In this document: positions 26,243 to 35,815 of the stretch, in pieces
How positions within the stretch are numbered: position 1 is the first letter of the stretch
Layout: each line of letters begins with the position of its first letter
Assembly: GCF_006385575.1 (NCBI RefSeq)
Contig: NZ_CP041040.1
Location: forward strand, 62,001 to 126,000
Direction of reading: 5' to 3'
Source: Microbacterium foliorum
GTDB taxonomy: Bacteria > Actinomycetota > Actinomycetes > Actinomycetales > Microbacteriaceae
Length of the DNA stretch: 64,000 nucleotides
The notes under the pieces: model-generated
Seen by the model: the letters and a program-made list of their open reading frames with translations, nothing else
What the model was told of the DNA's origin: nothing
Database searches by the model: none
Position numbers and translations under genes: made by a program

Positions 26243-27168
26243 CGCGCGCCTCCGTTCTTCTCGGGGTCTGTGTCGGGCGTTTCGTCTCGGTCGGCTTCGC
26301 CGTCCTCGCTCAACGACCGGGGTTCTGTGTCTGGGTCGGGGGGCTCGCTCGACGAGCGGGGCTCGGGTTCTGGGGGAGAACCGAGAGGATCGGGCGTGTC
26401 CTCGGCGTGTTCGTCGTCGACACGCGGTGCCGTGGCGAGGTCGTCTGGGTTCTCCGGGACGGGGTCTGTGTCGGGCGTTTCGTCTCGGTCGGCTTCGACA
26501 CCATCGTTCGACGACCGGGGGGCGTGGTCGAGCACGAGCGGTGGGATCGGGCCGGACGCGTTGATCGCCTCGAGCTCATGCATGCGTTCGAGGGCGACCG
26601 CTGCGGATCCGCCGATGACGACGAGCATGGCGTAGCCGCGGTCGGCGAACTCCGATGCGATGCGCCACCAGCCGTCGGGGCTGCCGCCGTGGCGGTCGGG
26701 AGCGACGAGCACGATGCCTTCGGTGCCGTCGCGGAGGATCGCGAGCTCGCACAGGATCCGCACGCGTGCGGCCGGGTCGACGTTGCCGATCGGCACACCG
26801 GCGAGGTCGCCGAAGCCGAGCTGGTTCAGCCAGCGGCGTGCGTGCAGCGGCGTCGCCCCGAGGCCGGCGAACATGAGCTCTTCGCCCACCACGCCGGCGA
26901 GGGTGATGTCGGCGTGCGGGTCGCTGACATCGGGAGCATCGACGAGCGCGATCGTGCGGCGCAGGGCCTTGTTGTTCGAGTCTCCGTCGATCGTCACGCG
27001 CCCGGTGTCCGGCCGCATCCGTCCGCTGGCGATCAGGCCCAGCACGGTCGGTCGTTGCTCGGTCTCGGCGAGGGCGAAGCGCACCGCTCCGCTGTGGAAC
27101 TCCAGGCTCGTCGTCGGCAGCGACTGACCGCCGCGCCCCTTGCTCACCTCGTGCAGAGTGACTCTCAT
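26239..27168 (-). CDS. Degenerate ABC-type ATP-binding-like protein with acidic tail
   Basis: A 309-residue protein. Residues 1 to about 200 follow the ABC nucleotide-binding order: MRVTLHEVSKGRGG at the N-terminus, PDTGRVTIDG after the position of Walker A, a helical part, RVRILCELAIL at the signature position and GIVLVAPDRHGG at Walker B. However, no GxxGxGK[ST] Walker A, no LSGGQ and no Walker B DE pair are present. Residues about 215-309 are a Pro/Asp/Glu-rich tail with the 12-residue segment EADRDETPDTDP twice. GGAGG precedes the ATG; it overlaps the TetR gene and the YhgE gene by 4 nt each. Probably a non-hydrolysing partner of YhgE. Confidence 0.75.
   Translation of the reverse strand: MRVTLHEVSKGRGGQSLPTTSLEFHSGAVRFALAETEQRPTVLGLIASGRMRPDTGRVTIDGDSNNKALRRTIALVDAPDVSDPHADITLAGVVGEELMFAGLGATPLHARRWLNQLGFGDLAGVPIGNVDPAARVRILCELAILRDGTEGIVLVAPDRHGGSPDGWWRIASEFADRGYAMLVVIGGSAAVALERMHELEAINASGPIPPLVLDHAPRSSNDGVEADRDETPDTDPVPENPDDLATAPRVDDEHAEDTPDPLGSPPEPEPRSSSEPPDPDTEPRSLSEDGEADRDETPDTDPEKNGGAR
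26262..26497. repeat. 38-bp direct repeat within the acidic tail
   Basis: Bases 26262-26299 and 26460-26497 are identical (38 bp, starting CGGGGTCTGTG). They encode the repeated EADRDETPDTDP segment. Recombination between the copies would remove 198 bp in frame (66 codons). Confidence 0.85.
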
Positions 27169-27788
27169 GCGCTGACCTCCCGCGATTCGGCGATGTCTGG
27201 GTGCGCGTTCAGCAGCTCGTCGGCCTCGCGCCATGAGAGCCCGGCGATGCTGAGCAGCGTGCGCACGGCGAGGCCGGCCGCACCGGTGCTGTGGGCATCC
27301 GTGCGCGAGACGACCGTGCGCGCGACCTCTTCGATGAGGCGAGCGAGGGTCGGGGCTGAGAGGTCGGTGCGGAAGCTGCCGTCTTCCTGCCCGCGACGCG
27401 CGAGGGCGGCGACGGTGCGGCGCAGCGGGGCGAGGGCATCTGCGGTGTGCTGCACGTGGGCTTCGTCGAGGGCGAGCGCGGCGGCGACCTGAACGTGCGC
27501 GGCCTCGTGCCAGAGACGTGCGGCGAGGCGGGCCAGCGCGATGCGCGAGTCGGCGTCGGTGACGGACTCGGCGATCGCGTTGAAGCGCTGCGCTCCAACC
27601 GAGATCAGCTCGCGGATCAGCGCCTCGCGGTCGTCGAAGTGGCCGTAGAGCGTGCGGCGCGACAGGCCGGCGCTGCGGGCGATGACGTCGATCGAGGCGC
27701 GCGGGTCGGTTGCGAGGGTCGCGCGGGCCGCATCGAGGATTCCGGCGCGGTTCTCGACGGAGTCGCGGCGGGGAGCACGGGTGGTCAT
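27165..27788 (-). CDS. TetR-family regulator of the YhgE operon
   Basis: A 207-residue regulator. The N-terminal helix-turn-helix is SIDVIARSAGLSRRTLYGHFDDREALIREL (residues about 32-61), and the rest is an all-helical ligand domain. ATG at 27788 lies 6 nt after TAGAAT (27795-27800, minus strand), so it is probably leaderless. An inverted repeat TGCACA-N4-TGTGCA at 27808-27823 sits just upstream of that -10, where a TetR dimer would repress its own operon. It is the first gene of a three-gene coupled operon. Confidence 0.92.
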   Translation of the reverse strand: MTTRAPRRDSVENRAGILDAARATLATDPRASIDVIARSAGLSRRTLYGHFDDREALIRELISVGAQRFNAIAESVTDADSRIALARLAARLWHEAAHVQVAAALALDEAHVQHTADALAPLRRTVAALARRGQEDGSFRTDLSAPTLARLIEEVARTVVSRTDAHSTGAAGLAVRTLLSIAGLSWREADELLNAHPDIAESREVSA

Positions 27789-27807
27789 GCCCCCATTCTA
27801 CGTATTG

Positions 27808-27823
27808 TGCACAGTAGTGTGCA
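27808..27823. promoter_or_regulatory. TetR-type operator
   Basis: TGCACA-GTAG-TGTGCA inverted repeat 8 bp upstream of the -10 box TAGAAT of the TetR gene. Position and symmetry fit autoregulation. Confidence 0.6.
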
Positions 27824-27873
27824 AGATAACTCGGGGGACTCACAGGGTCGCAGTCCACCGCGCGGGCAGAAAG

Positions 27874-27905
27874 AGGGGGGCGGATGCCGCAGCATCCGCC
27901 CCCCT
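27874..27905 (-). terminator. argG terminator
   Basis: 14-bp perfect stem (arm 27874-27887 with 27892-27905, 4-nt loop), G/C rich, followed in the argG direction by CTTTCTG. It starts 17 bp after the argG stop. Confidence 0.8.
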
Positions 27906-27921
27906 CCAGAAGAATCGAGAG

Positions 27922-29843
<1,922 letters not shown>

Positions 29844-29897
29844 GGGATCCGCCTTCCGTTCCGGCTCATGGTCGCCATAGTATCCAGACGGTCACTA

Positions 29898-29932
29898 TGT
29901 ACCATCCATGACTGTACTTGTCTGAAGTGTAC
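29898..29932. promoter_or_regulatory. Three TGTAC repeats at exact 15-bp spacing
   Basis: TGTAC starts at 29898, 29913 and 29928, in the spacer between the HxlR gene and the MFS gene. The regular spacing suggests a regulator-binding array. It overlaps an upstream TTG start option of the MFS gene (29918), which favours the later start. Confidence 0.45.
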
Positions 29933-29953
29933 TCAGGACACGAGACTGATGCG

Positions 29954-31318
29954 GTGACCTTCCCGATTCCCACGGCATCCGCTCGACCGCGCACCGCCCT
30001 GCATCCGTGGCTCGCCATGATCCCGCTGCTTCTCGGCATCCTGATCGGGGCGCTCGCGATCAGCAGCATGTCGACCGCGCTGCCGGCGATCCGCGGCGAC
30101 CTCGCCCTCAGCGACAGCGGTGCGCTGTGGCTCGTCGACATCTATGCGCTCTCGTTGGCGGCGACCCTGATCATCGCCGCCCGGATCGGCGACGCGTTCG
30201 GTCGCAAGCGGATCGTGCTCGCAGGACTCGCGGGCTTCGCCGTGCTCAATCTGGTGGGCGGATTCGCTCACGACGGGATGCTGCTGATCGTCGTGCGCGC
30301 GCTGCTCGGCGTCGCCGAAGCCTTCGTGGTCGCGGGCGTCGTCGCCACGATCGGGGCGCACTATCACGCACGGCAGCGCGTGCTGGCCTACGGACTGTGG
30401 ACTGCGACCTTCGGTGCGGGCAGCGCACTCGGCCCCGTGCTCGGCGGGCTCGTCACCGAGGGGCCGGGATGGCGGTGGCTGCTGTTGGGCAGTGTGCCGC
30501 TCGCGGTCGCCGCCGGTGTGCTCGCGATCTGGCTCGTGCCTGATTCCCGCAGCTCCCGGCGACCGTCGTGGGACATCCTCAGCATCGTGTCGTCGATCGT
30601 CGCGCTCGGCGCCCTCGTCTTCGCCCTGCACGAGGTGCTCGCAGCCCCCGTCGCCGCGGGCATTGCCGGTGTGCTCGCGGTCGGCACGCTCGTGTTCTTC
30701 ATCCGACGCCAGCGCGCCCTCGCCGAACCCCTCATCGACATGCGGCTCTTCCGAGTCCCCGGCTTCAGCCCTGCGATCGTGCGCATCGTGGCGAGCGGCG
30801 GTGTGTCGACGGCATCCGTTCTGCTGGTGAGCCTGCACCTGCAGGATGCCAGGGGGTTCAGCGCGGCGGAAGCCGGCATCGCGATTCTTCCGCAGGCCGT
30901 GGCGATCGCGCTCGGCGGAGTGCTCGCGCCCCTGTTCCTGCGGTGGCTGAGCTCGCCCACGCTCACAGTGCTCGCCCTCGTGGTGCAGGGCGCGGGGCTC
31001 GTCTGGCTGTCGACCGGAGTCGATCTCGTCGCGTTCCCGCTCGTGCTGGTCGGAGTGGGGTTCGGGGTCGCAGCGACGCTGGCCGCGACCACGCTCTTCG
31101 ACGTGACGACCGAAGACGACGCCGGTCAGGTGGGGGCGATCCAGGAGGTCGGCTTCGCGCTCGGCGGCGGCCTCGGCATCGCGGTGCTCGGCACGATCGC
31201 CGTCATCGCCGGGTCTCGAGGTTTCGTCGTCGCCCTGCTCATCGCAGCCGGGGCGGTCGTCGCCGCGGCACTCCTGCCACTGTGTCGGCGCACAGCTCCC
31301 CACCCCGTCTACCACTGA
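29954..31318 (+). CDS. MFS transporter (DHA2, EmrB/QacA-like, 14 TM)
   Basis: About 454 residues with 14 membrane segments. SSMSTALPAIRGDLALSDSGALW in TM1-2, GDAFGRKRIVL in loop 2-3 and GPVLGGLVTEGPGWRW in TM5 are DHA2 hallmarks of proton-driven multidrug exporters. I prefer GTG at 29954 because an upstream TTG (29918) is inside the TGTAC repeats; both give the same membrane part. The next gene starts 14 bp later and is probably co-transcribed. Likely regulated by the divergent HxlR protein. Confidence 0.87.
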   Translation: MTFPIPTASARPRTALHPWLAMIPLLLGILIGALAISSMSTALPAIRGDLALSDSGALWLVDIYALSLAATLIIAARIGDAFGRKRIVLAGLAGFAVLNLVGGFAHDGMLLIVVRALLGVAEAFVVAGVVATIGAHYHARQRVLAYGLWTATFGAGSALGPVLGGLVTEGPGWRWLLLGSVPLAVAAGVLAIWLVPDSRSSRRPSWDILSIVSSIVALGALVFALHEVLAAPVAAGIAGVLAVGTLVFFIRRQRALAEPLIDMRLFRVPGFSPAIVRIVASGGVSTASVLLVSLHLQDARGFSAAEAGIAILPQAVAIALGGVLAPLFLRWLSSPTLTVLALVVQGAGLVWLSTGVDLVAFPLVLVGVGFGVAATLAATTLFDVTTEDDAGQVGAIQEVGFALGGGLGIAVLGTIAVIAGSRGFVVALLIAAGAVVAAALLPLCRRTAPHPVYH

Positions 31319-31331
31319 AGAAAGGCCATCC

Positions 31332-32123
31332 GTGTCAGCATCACGCCCGACCGTCCACTGGATCTACGCCCACCCGCAGGCGAACTCGTTCAACGCGCGA
31401 CTGTTCCGCGACGGAGTCGAAGCGCTCTCGCGCGACCACGACGTCGAGATCACCGACCTGTACGCTCAGCGGTTCGACCCCGTCCTCGCGTCCCAGGATC
31501 TGGGCCAGCCGCACGGCAGGGAAGGCAACCTCGTCGATCTGATGGGCGAGGCGTACGCGGCGGGGCAGCTGTCGCCGGATGTGATCGAGGAACAGCACAA
31601 GCTCGCGGCCGCCGATCTCGTCGTGCTGCAGTTTCCGCTGTGGTGGTACGGCCCGCCGGCGATCCTGAAGGGGTGGTTCGACCGCGTGCTCACCAACGGG
31701 TTCGCGTATGGCCCCTCCGATGCCGAGACCGGTCTTCCGCTGCGCTACGGCGAGGGGCCTCTCGCCGGGCGGCGAGCCCTCGTGATCGTCACGGCAGGCG
31801 AGGACGACCGTTCCATCGGAGAACGCGGCGTCAGCGGTGATCTGGACTCGCTGATGTTCCCGCTCACCCACGGAACCCTCTGGTACACCGGCATCGAACC
31901 GCTCGACCTGCACGTCGTCCACGATGCCGACGGGTTGGACTCGGCGGGCGTCGAACACGAGAGCGCCCGCCTGATCGAACGACTCTCGGGGGTCCGCGAC
32001 GAGTCGCCGAGCAGTCCGTATCGTCGGCTGCGCGACGGCGACTACCACGGCACCCGGGCGCTCCGACAGGATCTGCTCCCCGGTCGCACCGACCTCGGCA
32101 TCCACCGCGTGCAAATCGGCTGA
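31332..32123 (+). CDS. NAD(P)H-dependent flavin oxidoreductase (flavodoxin-like)
   Basis: A 263-residue protein of the MdaB/KefF/NQO1 family. The FMN phosphate site is YAHPQANSFN, and FPLWWYGPPAILKGWFDRVL is the characteristic flavin/quinone segment; TAGEDDRS lies near the nicotinamide site. Members reduce quinones or nitro compounds by two electrons. GTG at 31332 follows AAAGG. With the HxlR regulator and the exporter upstream it looks like a quinone or electrophile response cassette. It has about 60 extra residues at the C-terminus compared with short members. Confidence 0.87.
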   Translation: MSASRPTVHWIYAHPQANSFNARLFRDGVEALSRDHDVEITDLYAQRFDPVLASQDLGQPHGREGNLVDLMGEAYAAGQLSPDVIEEQHKLAAADLVVLQFPLWWYGPPAILKGWFDRVLTNGFAYGPSDAETGLPLRYGEGPLAGRRALVIVTAGEDDRSIGERGVSGDLDSLMFPLTHGTLWYTGIEPLDLHVVHDADGLDSAGVEHESARLIERLSGVRDESPSSPYRRLRDGDYHGTRALRQDLLPGRTDLGIHRVQIG

Positions 32124-32218
32124 ACGGAGCGCGCGGCGGCGGCGACGCGCAGGGCCAGCCGGATCCATCCGCGATTTTCCATCCCGACGGTGGCAGAGTT
32201 GCCCTGAAGGAGGTCGGT

Positions 32219-32926
32219 ATGGGTGCAGCGATCCTGTGGGGCGTCGTCGCGGCATCGCCTCTGATCATCGGAGCCGCGCTCGCCCTGCTGCGCACCTGGC
32301 CGCCGCGCTGGCTCGGCATCGTGCTCGGCTTCGGCGCCGGGGCGCTCATGGCCTCCATCGCGTTCGAGCTGTGGGAGGAGGGGCTGGATCTCGCCGGTCC
32401 GATCCCTCTCGTCATCGGCGTCGCGGCCGGAGCTCTGGCGTACTTCCTCGCCGACCGGATCCTCGACGCACGAGCCGCGAAGTCGAAAGATCAGGGGGCG
32501 GGGGCGCCGCTCGCGCTCGGCGCGCTGCTCGACGGCATCCCCGAGCAGCTCGTGCTGGGCATCGGCCTCGCCTCCGGTGAACCGGTGAGCATCGCGCTCG
32601 TCGTGGCGATCGTGGTCTCGAACCTGCCCGAGTCGATCGGCTCGGCCGCCGATCTGCTGAAAGGCGGCATGGCCAAGTCGCGCGTGCTGCTGCTCTGGGC
32701 AGGCATCTCGGTGATCTGCGCGCTCGCGACCGTCGCGGGCTTCGGCCTGGCGAGCGCGACCGGAGATGAGTTCCGTGCGGGCGCGAGCGGCTTCGCGGCC
32801 GGTGCCCTGCTCGTCATGCTCGTCGACTCGATGGTCCCGGATGCGCAGGAGAAGGCGAAGCAGGTGACGGGGCTTGCGACGGTGCTGGGATTCGCGCTCG
32901 CCGCGGGGCTCTCGCTCGCGAGCTGA
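32219..32926 (+). CDS. ZIP-like divalent metal transporter with altered metal motifs
   Basis: A 235-residue protein with eight hydrophobic segments in the ZIP arrangement. The TM4 and TM5 metal motifs, normally HNxPEG and H(N/E)xPEG, read LDGIPEQ and SNLPES: proline and glutamate are kept, but both histidines are replaced. TM7 has DSMVPDA. GGAGG precedes the ATG. Either the metal differs from zinc/iron or the protein moves something else. It is monocistronic. Confidence 0.75.
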   Translation: MGAAILWGVVAASPLIIGAALALLRTWPPRWLGIVLGFGAGALMASIAFELWEEGLDLAGPIPLVIGVAAGALAYFLADRILDARAAKSKDQGAGAPLALGALLDGIPEQLVLGIGLASGEPVSIALVVAIVVSNLPESIGSAADLLKGGMAKSRVLLLWAGISVICALATVAGFGLASATGDEFRAGASGFAAGALLVMLVDSMVPDAQEKAKQVTGLATVLGFALAAGLSLAS

Positions 32927-33061
32927 GGCCACGCCAACCGCCCGCCATCCGGCGGCCTCCCGGCCGCAGAACGGCCCTGTCTGGCGGGTTACGCTCGGGT
33001 GCGACCTCCTGGAGGCTGGCGGGACGCCGACATGACTGCGGCCGAGAACAAAGGAGTTCTG

Positions 33062-34030
33062 ATGACCGAAACAACCCTTCGCCCTCCGTTCGACCCCGAA
33101 CTGGAGGCCGCGCTCGCGCTTGTCGCAGACACGCTGCCTTCGACCCTGACTGCCGAGATGATTCCCCTGATGCGCCAGTCCCCCGTGAGCGGTGAGGATG
33201 AGATCTTCGCCGTGCTCGACGAGCGGGGCTTCACGCGCCGCGACGTGACCATCGCAGGGCATGGCGGCGACGAGATCATCGTCTCGGTGGTCGAGAAGGC
33301 CGGTCGCACCGGTACGGGGCCGGGCTTCTTCCATACGCACGGTGGCGGCATGATCATCGGCAACCGCTGGTTGGGGCTCGTGGGATTCCTCGACTGGGCG
33401 GAGCGCTTCAACGGTGTGATCGTGACGGTGGAGTATCGGCTGGCACCGGAGTTCCCCGATCCGTACCCGGTCGAGGACTGCTACTCGGGTCTCGTGTGGA
33501 CGGCCGAGAACGCTGCGGAGCTGGGCATCGACCCGAACCGGATCCTGATCGGCGGAGGCAGTGCCGGTGGCGGCCTGGCTGCCGGAACGGCCCTGCTCGC
33601 CCGGGACCTTCGCCGGCCGGCGCTCATCGGCCAGTTGCTGATCTACCCGATGCTGGATGACCGCGATGAGAGCGTCTCGACCCGGCAGATCGACGGGATC
33701 GGCGTGTGGGACCGCGGGTCGAACATCACGGGGTGGACCGCCCTGCTCGGCGAGCGCAAGGGCACTGACGACGTCTCGATCTACGCGGCCCCGGCGCGCG
33801 CCACCGACCTGGCCGATCTTCCGCCCGCCTTCATCGACTGCGGCAGCGCAGAGGTGTTCCGTGACGAGGACGTCGACTACGCCACCAGGCTCTGGGCGGC
33901 AGGCGTGCAGGCCGAACTGCACGTGTGGGCCGGTGGGTTCCACGGCTTCGACATGTTCGCACCGCATACGGCCGTCGCGCAGGCGATGCTGGCCGCGCGC
34001 GACGACTGGGTCAACCGGCTGCTCGGGTGA
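33062..34030 (+). CDS. HSL-type alpha/beta hydrolase (esterase)
   Basis: A 322-residue hormone-sensitive-lipase-family esterase. HGGG is at residues 93-96 (oxyanion hole), the nucleophile is Ser167 in GGGSAGGG, and the acid and histidine lie in the C-terminal part (FIDCGSAEVFRDED and GGFHGFDMF). ATG at 33062 is chosen because AAAGGAG lies 5 nt upstream; the frame is open to 32999. Substrates are usually short-chain esters. A perfect hairpin follows the gene. Confidence 0.88.
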   Translation: MTETTLRPPFDPELEAALALVADTLPSTLTAEMIPLMRQSPVSGEDEIFAVLDERGFTRRDVTIAGHGGDEIIVSVVEKAGRTGTGPGFFHTHGGGMIIGNRWLGLVGFLDWAERFNGVIVTVEYRLAPEFPDPYPVEDCYSGLVWTAENAAELGIDPNRILIGGGSAGGGLAAGTALLARDLRRPALIGQLLIYPMLDDRDESVSTRQIDGIGVWDRGSNITGWTALLGERKGTDDVSIYAAPARATDLADLPPAFIDCGSAEVFRDEDVDYATRLWAAGVQAELHVWAGGFHGFDMFAPHTAVAQAMLAARDDWVNRLLG

Positions 34031-34036
34031 CTTCGG

Positions 34037-34071
34037 CACCCTACGGGCTCGGTCGACGAACCCGTAGGGTG
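34037..34071 (+). terminator. 11-bp perfect stem-loop after the esterase gene
   Basis: CACCCTACGGG (34037-34047) pairs with CCCGTAGGGTG (34061-34071). The right arm contains TAGGGT (34065-34070), which could be the -10 of the following regulator, so the repeat may act as terminator, operator or both. Confidence 0.55.
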
Positions 34072-34084
34072 GAAGCCCCGCGCG

Positions 34085-35092
34085 ATGGAGCCCGACATGC
34101 AAGATCTGCTGGGGCGGCTCACCGCCCTCGACCCGGATGCAAGTGAGACCCTCAAGGTCGTCTCGTACTTCGACACGCTCATCGCCCGCGCCGTCGGCGT
34201 CGAGAGCATGCTGCGCGGGGCAGCGGTGCTGAGCGGTGCCACGGTGGGGCAGCGTGACGCCCGACAGATCATCCGGGTGCGCGCCGACGGGGTGCGCATC
34301 GATCCGATCGACCCCGGCGATCGATGGATGCTGCGCGAGAGCGGCCCGGATGCCGTCGCCTGGATCGAGCGCGAGGGGGCTCCCCATACCAACGACGCGA
34401 TGATCCTCGAGCGTCTCACTCTCGCGCTCGAGATTCTCCGCGCCCGCCGCGCAGGCGATGCGGGGAGCGCCGTCGAGCTGGCGATCAGCGAGTTCGCGGG
34501 TGAAGTCGAGCGCGCCTCGGCACTGGCGAGACTGCGGTTGCCGGTCGGATCGGTGGCGGTCGTGGCCTCTCCGCCCGATCCTGCGCCGCTGCCGCAGCAT
34601 CCTTCCGTCGTGGTCGCGACTCGGCATGGCCTGACCAGGGCGACGATCGTCGTCGCGGGCACGCCCGTGGATCGAGCGTGGACTGACGCGGCCGGCCTGC
34701 GTCTGGGCATCGGAACCGCGGGGCCCGGTGAGCACCTCCCCGATTCGTGGGCGGAGGCGCTGATCGCAGCTCGTCTGAGCACCGCCTCAGAACCCGTGGT
34801 AGCCGCGGACGACCTCGGTGCCCTGCTGCTGATCGCCGCCGCCGCGGAGTCCCGCGACGTGCATCCGGATGCTGCGGCACTCGGCCGCCTCGATGCCCGC
34901 AGTCGGGAACTGCTCGACGCCGTGGTCGACGAGCTGAGCGTACGTGCCGCCGCCGTGCGGCTGGGTCGTCACCACTCCAGCGTGCAGGATCGCCTCACCG
35001 CACTGATCGGCGTCCTCGGCTACGACCCGAGGTCGTCACGCGGGCACGCTCGGTATGTGCTGGCCCGCATGCTGCTCACGCTCTCCGCCTGA
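34085..35092 (+). CDS. PucR/CdaR-like regulator with C-terminal HTH
   Basis: A 335-residue protein. The last 70 residues (LDAVVDELSVRAAAVRLGRHHSSVQDR... to the end) match the PucR-type C-terminal helix-turn-helix, where RLGRHHSSVQDRL is the recognition helix. The N-terminal 250 residues are a helical/GGDEF-like sensory part that I cannot place. Start ATG at 34085, or 34097. Such regulators usually act on nearby catabolic genes; the closest unlinked candidate is the esterase upstream. Function unknown. Confidence 0.72.
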   Translation: MEPDMQDLLGRLTALDPDASETLKVVSYFDTLIARAVGVESMLRGAAVLSGATVGQRDARQIIRVRADGVRIDPIDPGDRWMLRESGPDAVAWIEREGAPHTNDAMILERLTLALEILRARRAGDAGSAVELAISEFAGEVERASALARLRLPVGSVAVVASPPDPAPLPQHPSVVVATRHGLTRATIVVAGTPVDRAWTDAAGLRLGIGTAGPGEHLPDSWAEALIAARLSTASEPVVAADDLGALLLIAAAAESRDVHPDAAALGRLDARSRELLDAVVDELSVRAAAVRLGRHHSSVQDRLTALIGVLGYDPRSSRGHARYVLARMLLTLSA

Positions 35093-35142
35093 AGGGCGCA
35101 AGGCCGCGTCGCGAGCGGAGCCGCCGGAACGGAGAAGAGGCG

Positions 35143-35559
35143 TCAGACCATCTCGACGTCGACCTTGAGCTTCGCATAGGTTCCGATCGCGCGCCGATCG
35201 CACGTGAGCAGCGTGAGCCCGGCCGCGCGCGCGGCCAGAGCCACCAGACCGTCGTAGACCGCGCCGCCCGCGATGCCCGCCTCGGCCAGCTCGGAAACTG
35301 CGCCCACCGCGTCTTCGGATGACAGCGCGACGGACCGAGGGAACTCCTGAGCGATCACTCGAGCCGCGGCCGCGGGGCTGAGACGGCTTCCGCCCGGCAG
35401 TCGGGTGAGCACGGAGTACGTCTCGAGCAGTGCGTGCCCCGCCAAGCCGAGAAGGAGTCCGGCGCATGCGGAGCGAACGAGCTCGTGCGCCTCGCTGTCC
35501 TCCAGCACGAGTGCGACCGCCGCGCTCGTGTCGAGAAGCAGGTCAGCGCTGGTCGGCAA
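35143..35559 (-). CDS. vapC: VapC-type PIN-domain toxin
   Basis: A 138-residue PIN-domain ribonuclease. The first acidic residue is in LLLDTSAAVALV, followed by the glutamate in HALLETYSVLTRLP and the final aspartates in YDGLVALAARA and LLTCDRRA, the three- to four-acid Mg2+ site. TTG at 35559 is used because GGGAG lies 7 nt before it; this start overlaps the antitoxin stop by 17 bp, the usual coupling. VapC toxins cut tRNA or rRNA. It is likely active only when the antitoxin decays. Confidence 0.85.
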   Translation of the reverse strand: MPTSADLLLDTSAAVALVLEDSEAHELVRSACAGLLLGLAGHALLETYSVLTRLPGGSRLSPAAAARVIAQEFPRSVALSSEDAVGAVSELAEAGIAGGAVYDGLVALAARAAGLTLLTCDRRAIGTYAKLKVDVEMV

Positions 35560-35776
35560 GACGAAGCTCCCTGATGTCGTCAGCCGAGAGGGGCGTGCCT
35601 CCGCCACGGATGACCAGGCGACCGTCCTTCTCCACGAGGTTGTCGGGCGCCGCGACCTCGATGCGGATGCCGGTGCCGTCGATCATGATGTCGACCGGCC
35701 CTGGCAGCATCCCGAGCCGCTCGCGGATCGACGCCGGTATGACGACGCGCCCTGCCTTGTCAATGGTCGCATGCAT
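35543..35776 (-). CDS. vapB: AbrB/MazE-fold antitoxin (VapB-type)
   Basis: A 77-residue protein. The N-terminus MHATIDKAGRVVIPASIRERLGM is a swapped-hairpin AbrB DNA-binding domain, and the C-terminus (GTPLSADDIRELR) would wrap the toxin. ATG at 35776 is 6 nt after TATCGT (35783-35788, minus strand), suggesting leaderless expression. The inverted repeat AATGGT...ACCATT (35762-35767 and 35788-35793) around the start is a likely autoregulatory site. Overlaps the toxin gene. Confidence 0.85.
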   Translation of the reverse strand: MHATIDKAGRVVIPASIRERLGMLPGPVDIMIDGTGIRIEVAAPDNLVEKDGRLVIRGGGTPLSADDIRELRLADQR

Positions 35777-35815
35777 GCCATGACGATACCATTCCGATGG
35801 CAAGCGCACCAGGAC

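Noticed and set aside
32042..34735. A long antisense open frame across the ZIP and esterase genes
   Set aside because: It crosses three well-supported genes, is Arg/Gly-rich without domains, and has no ribosome site.
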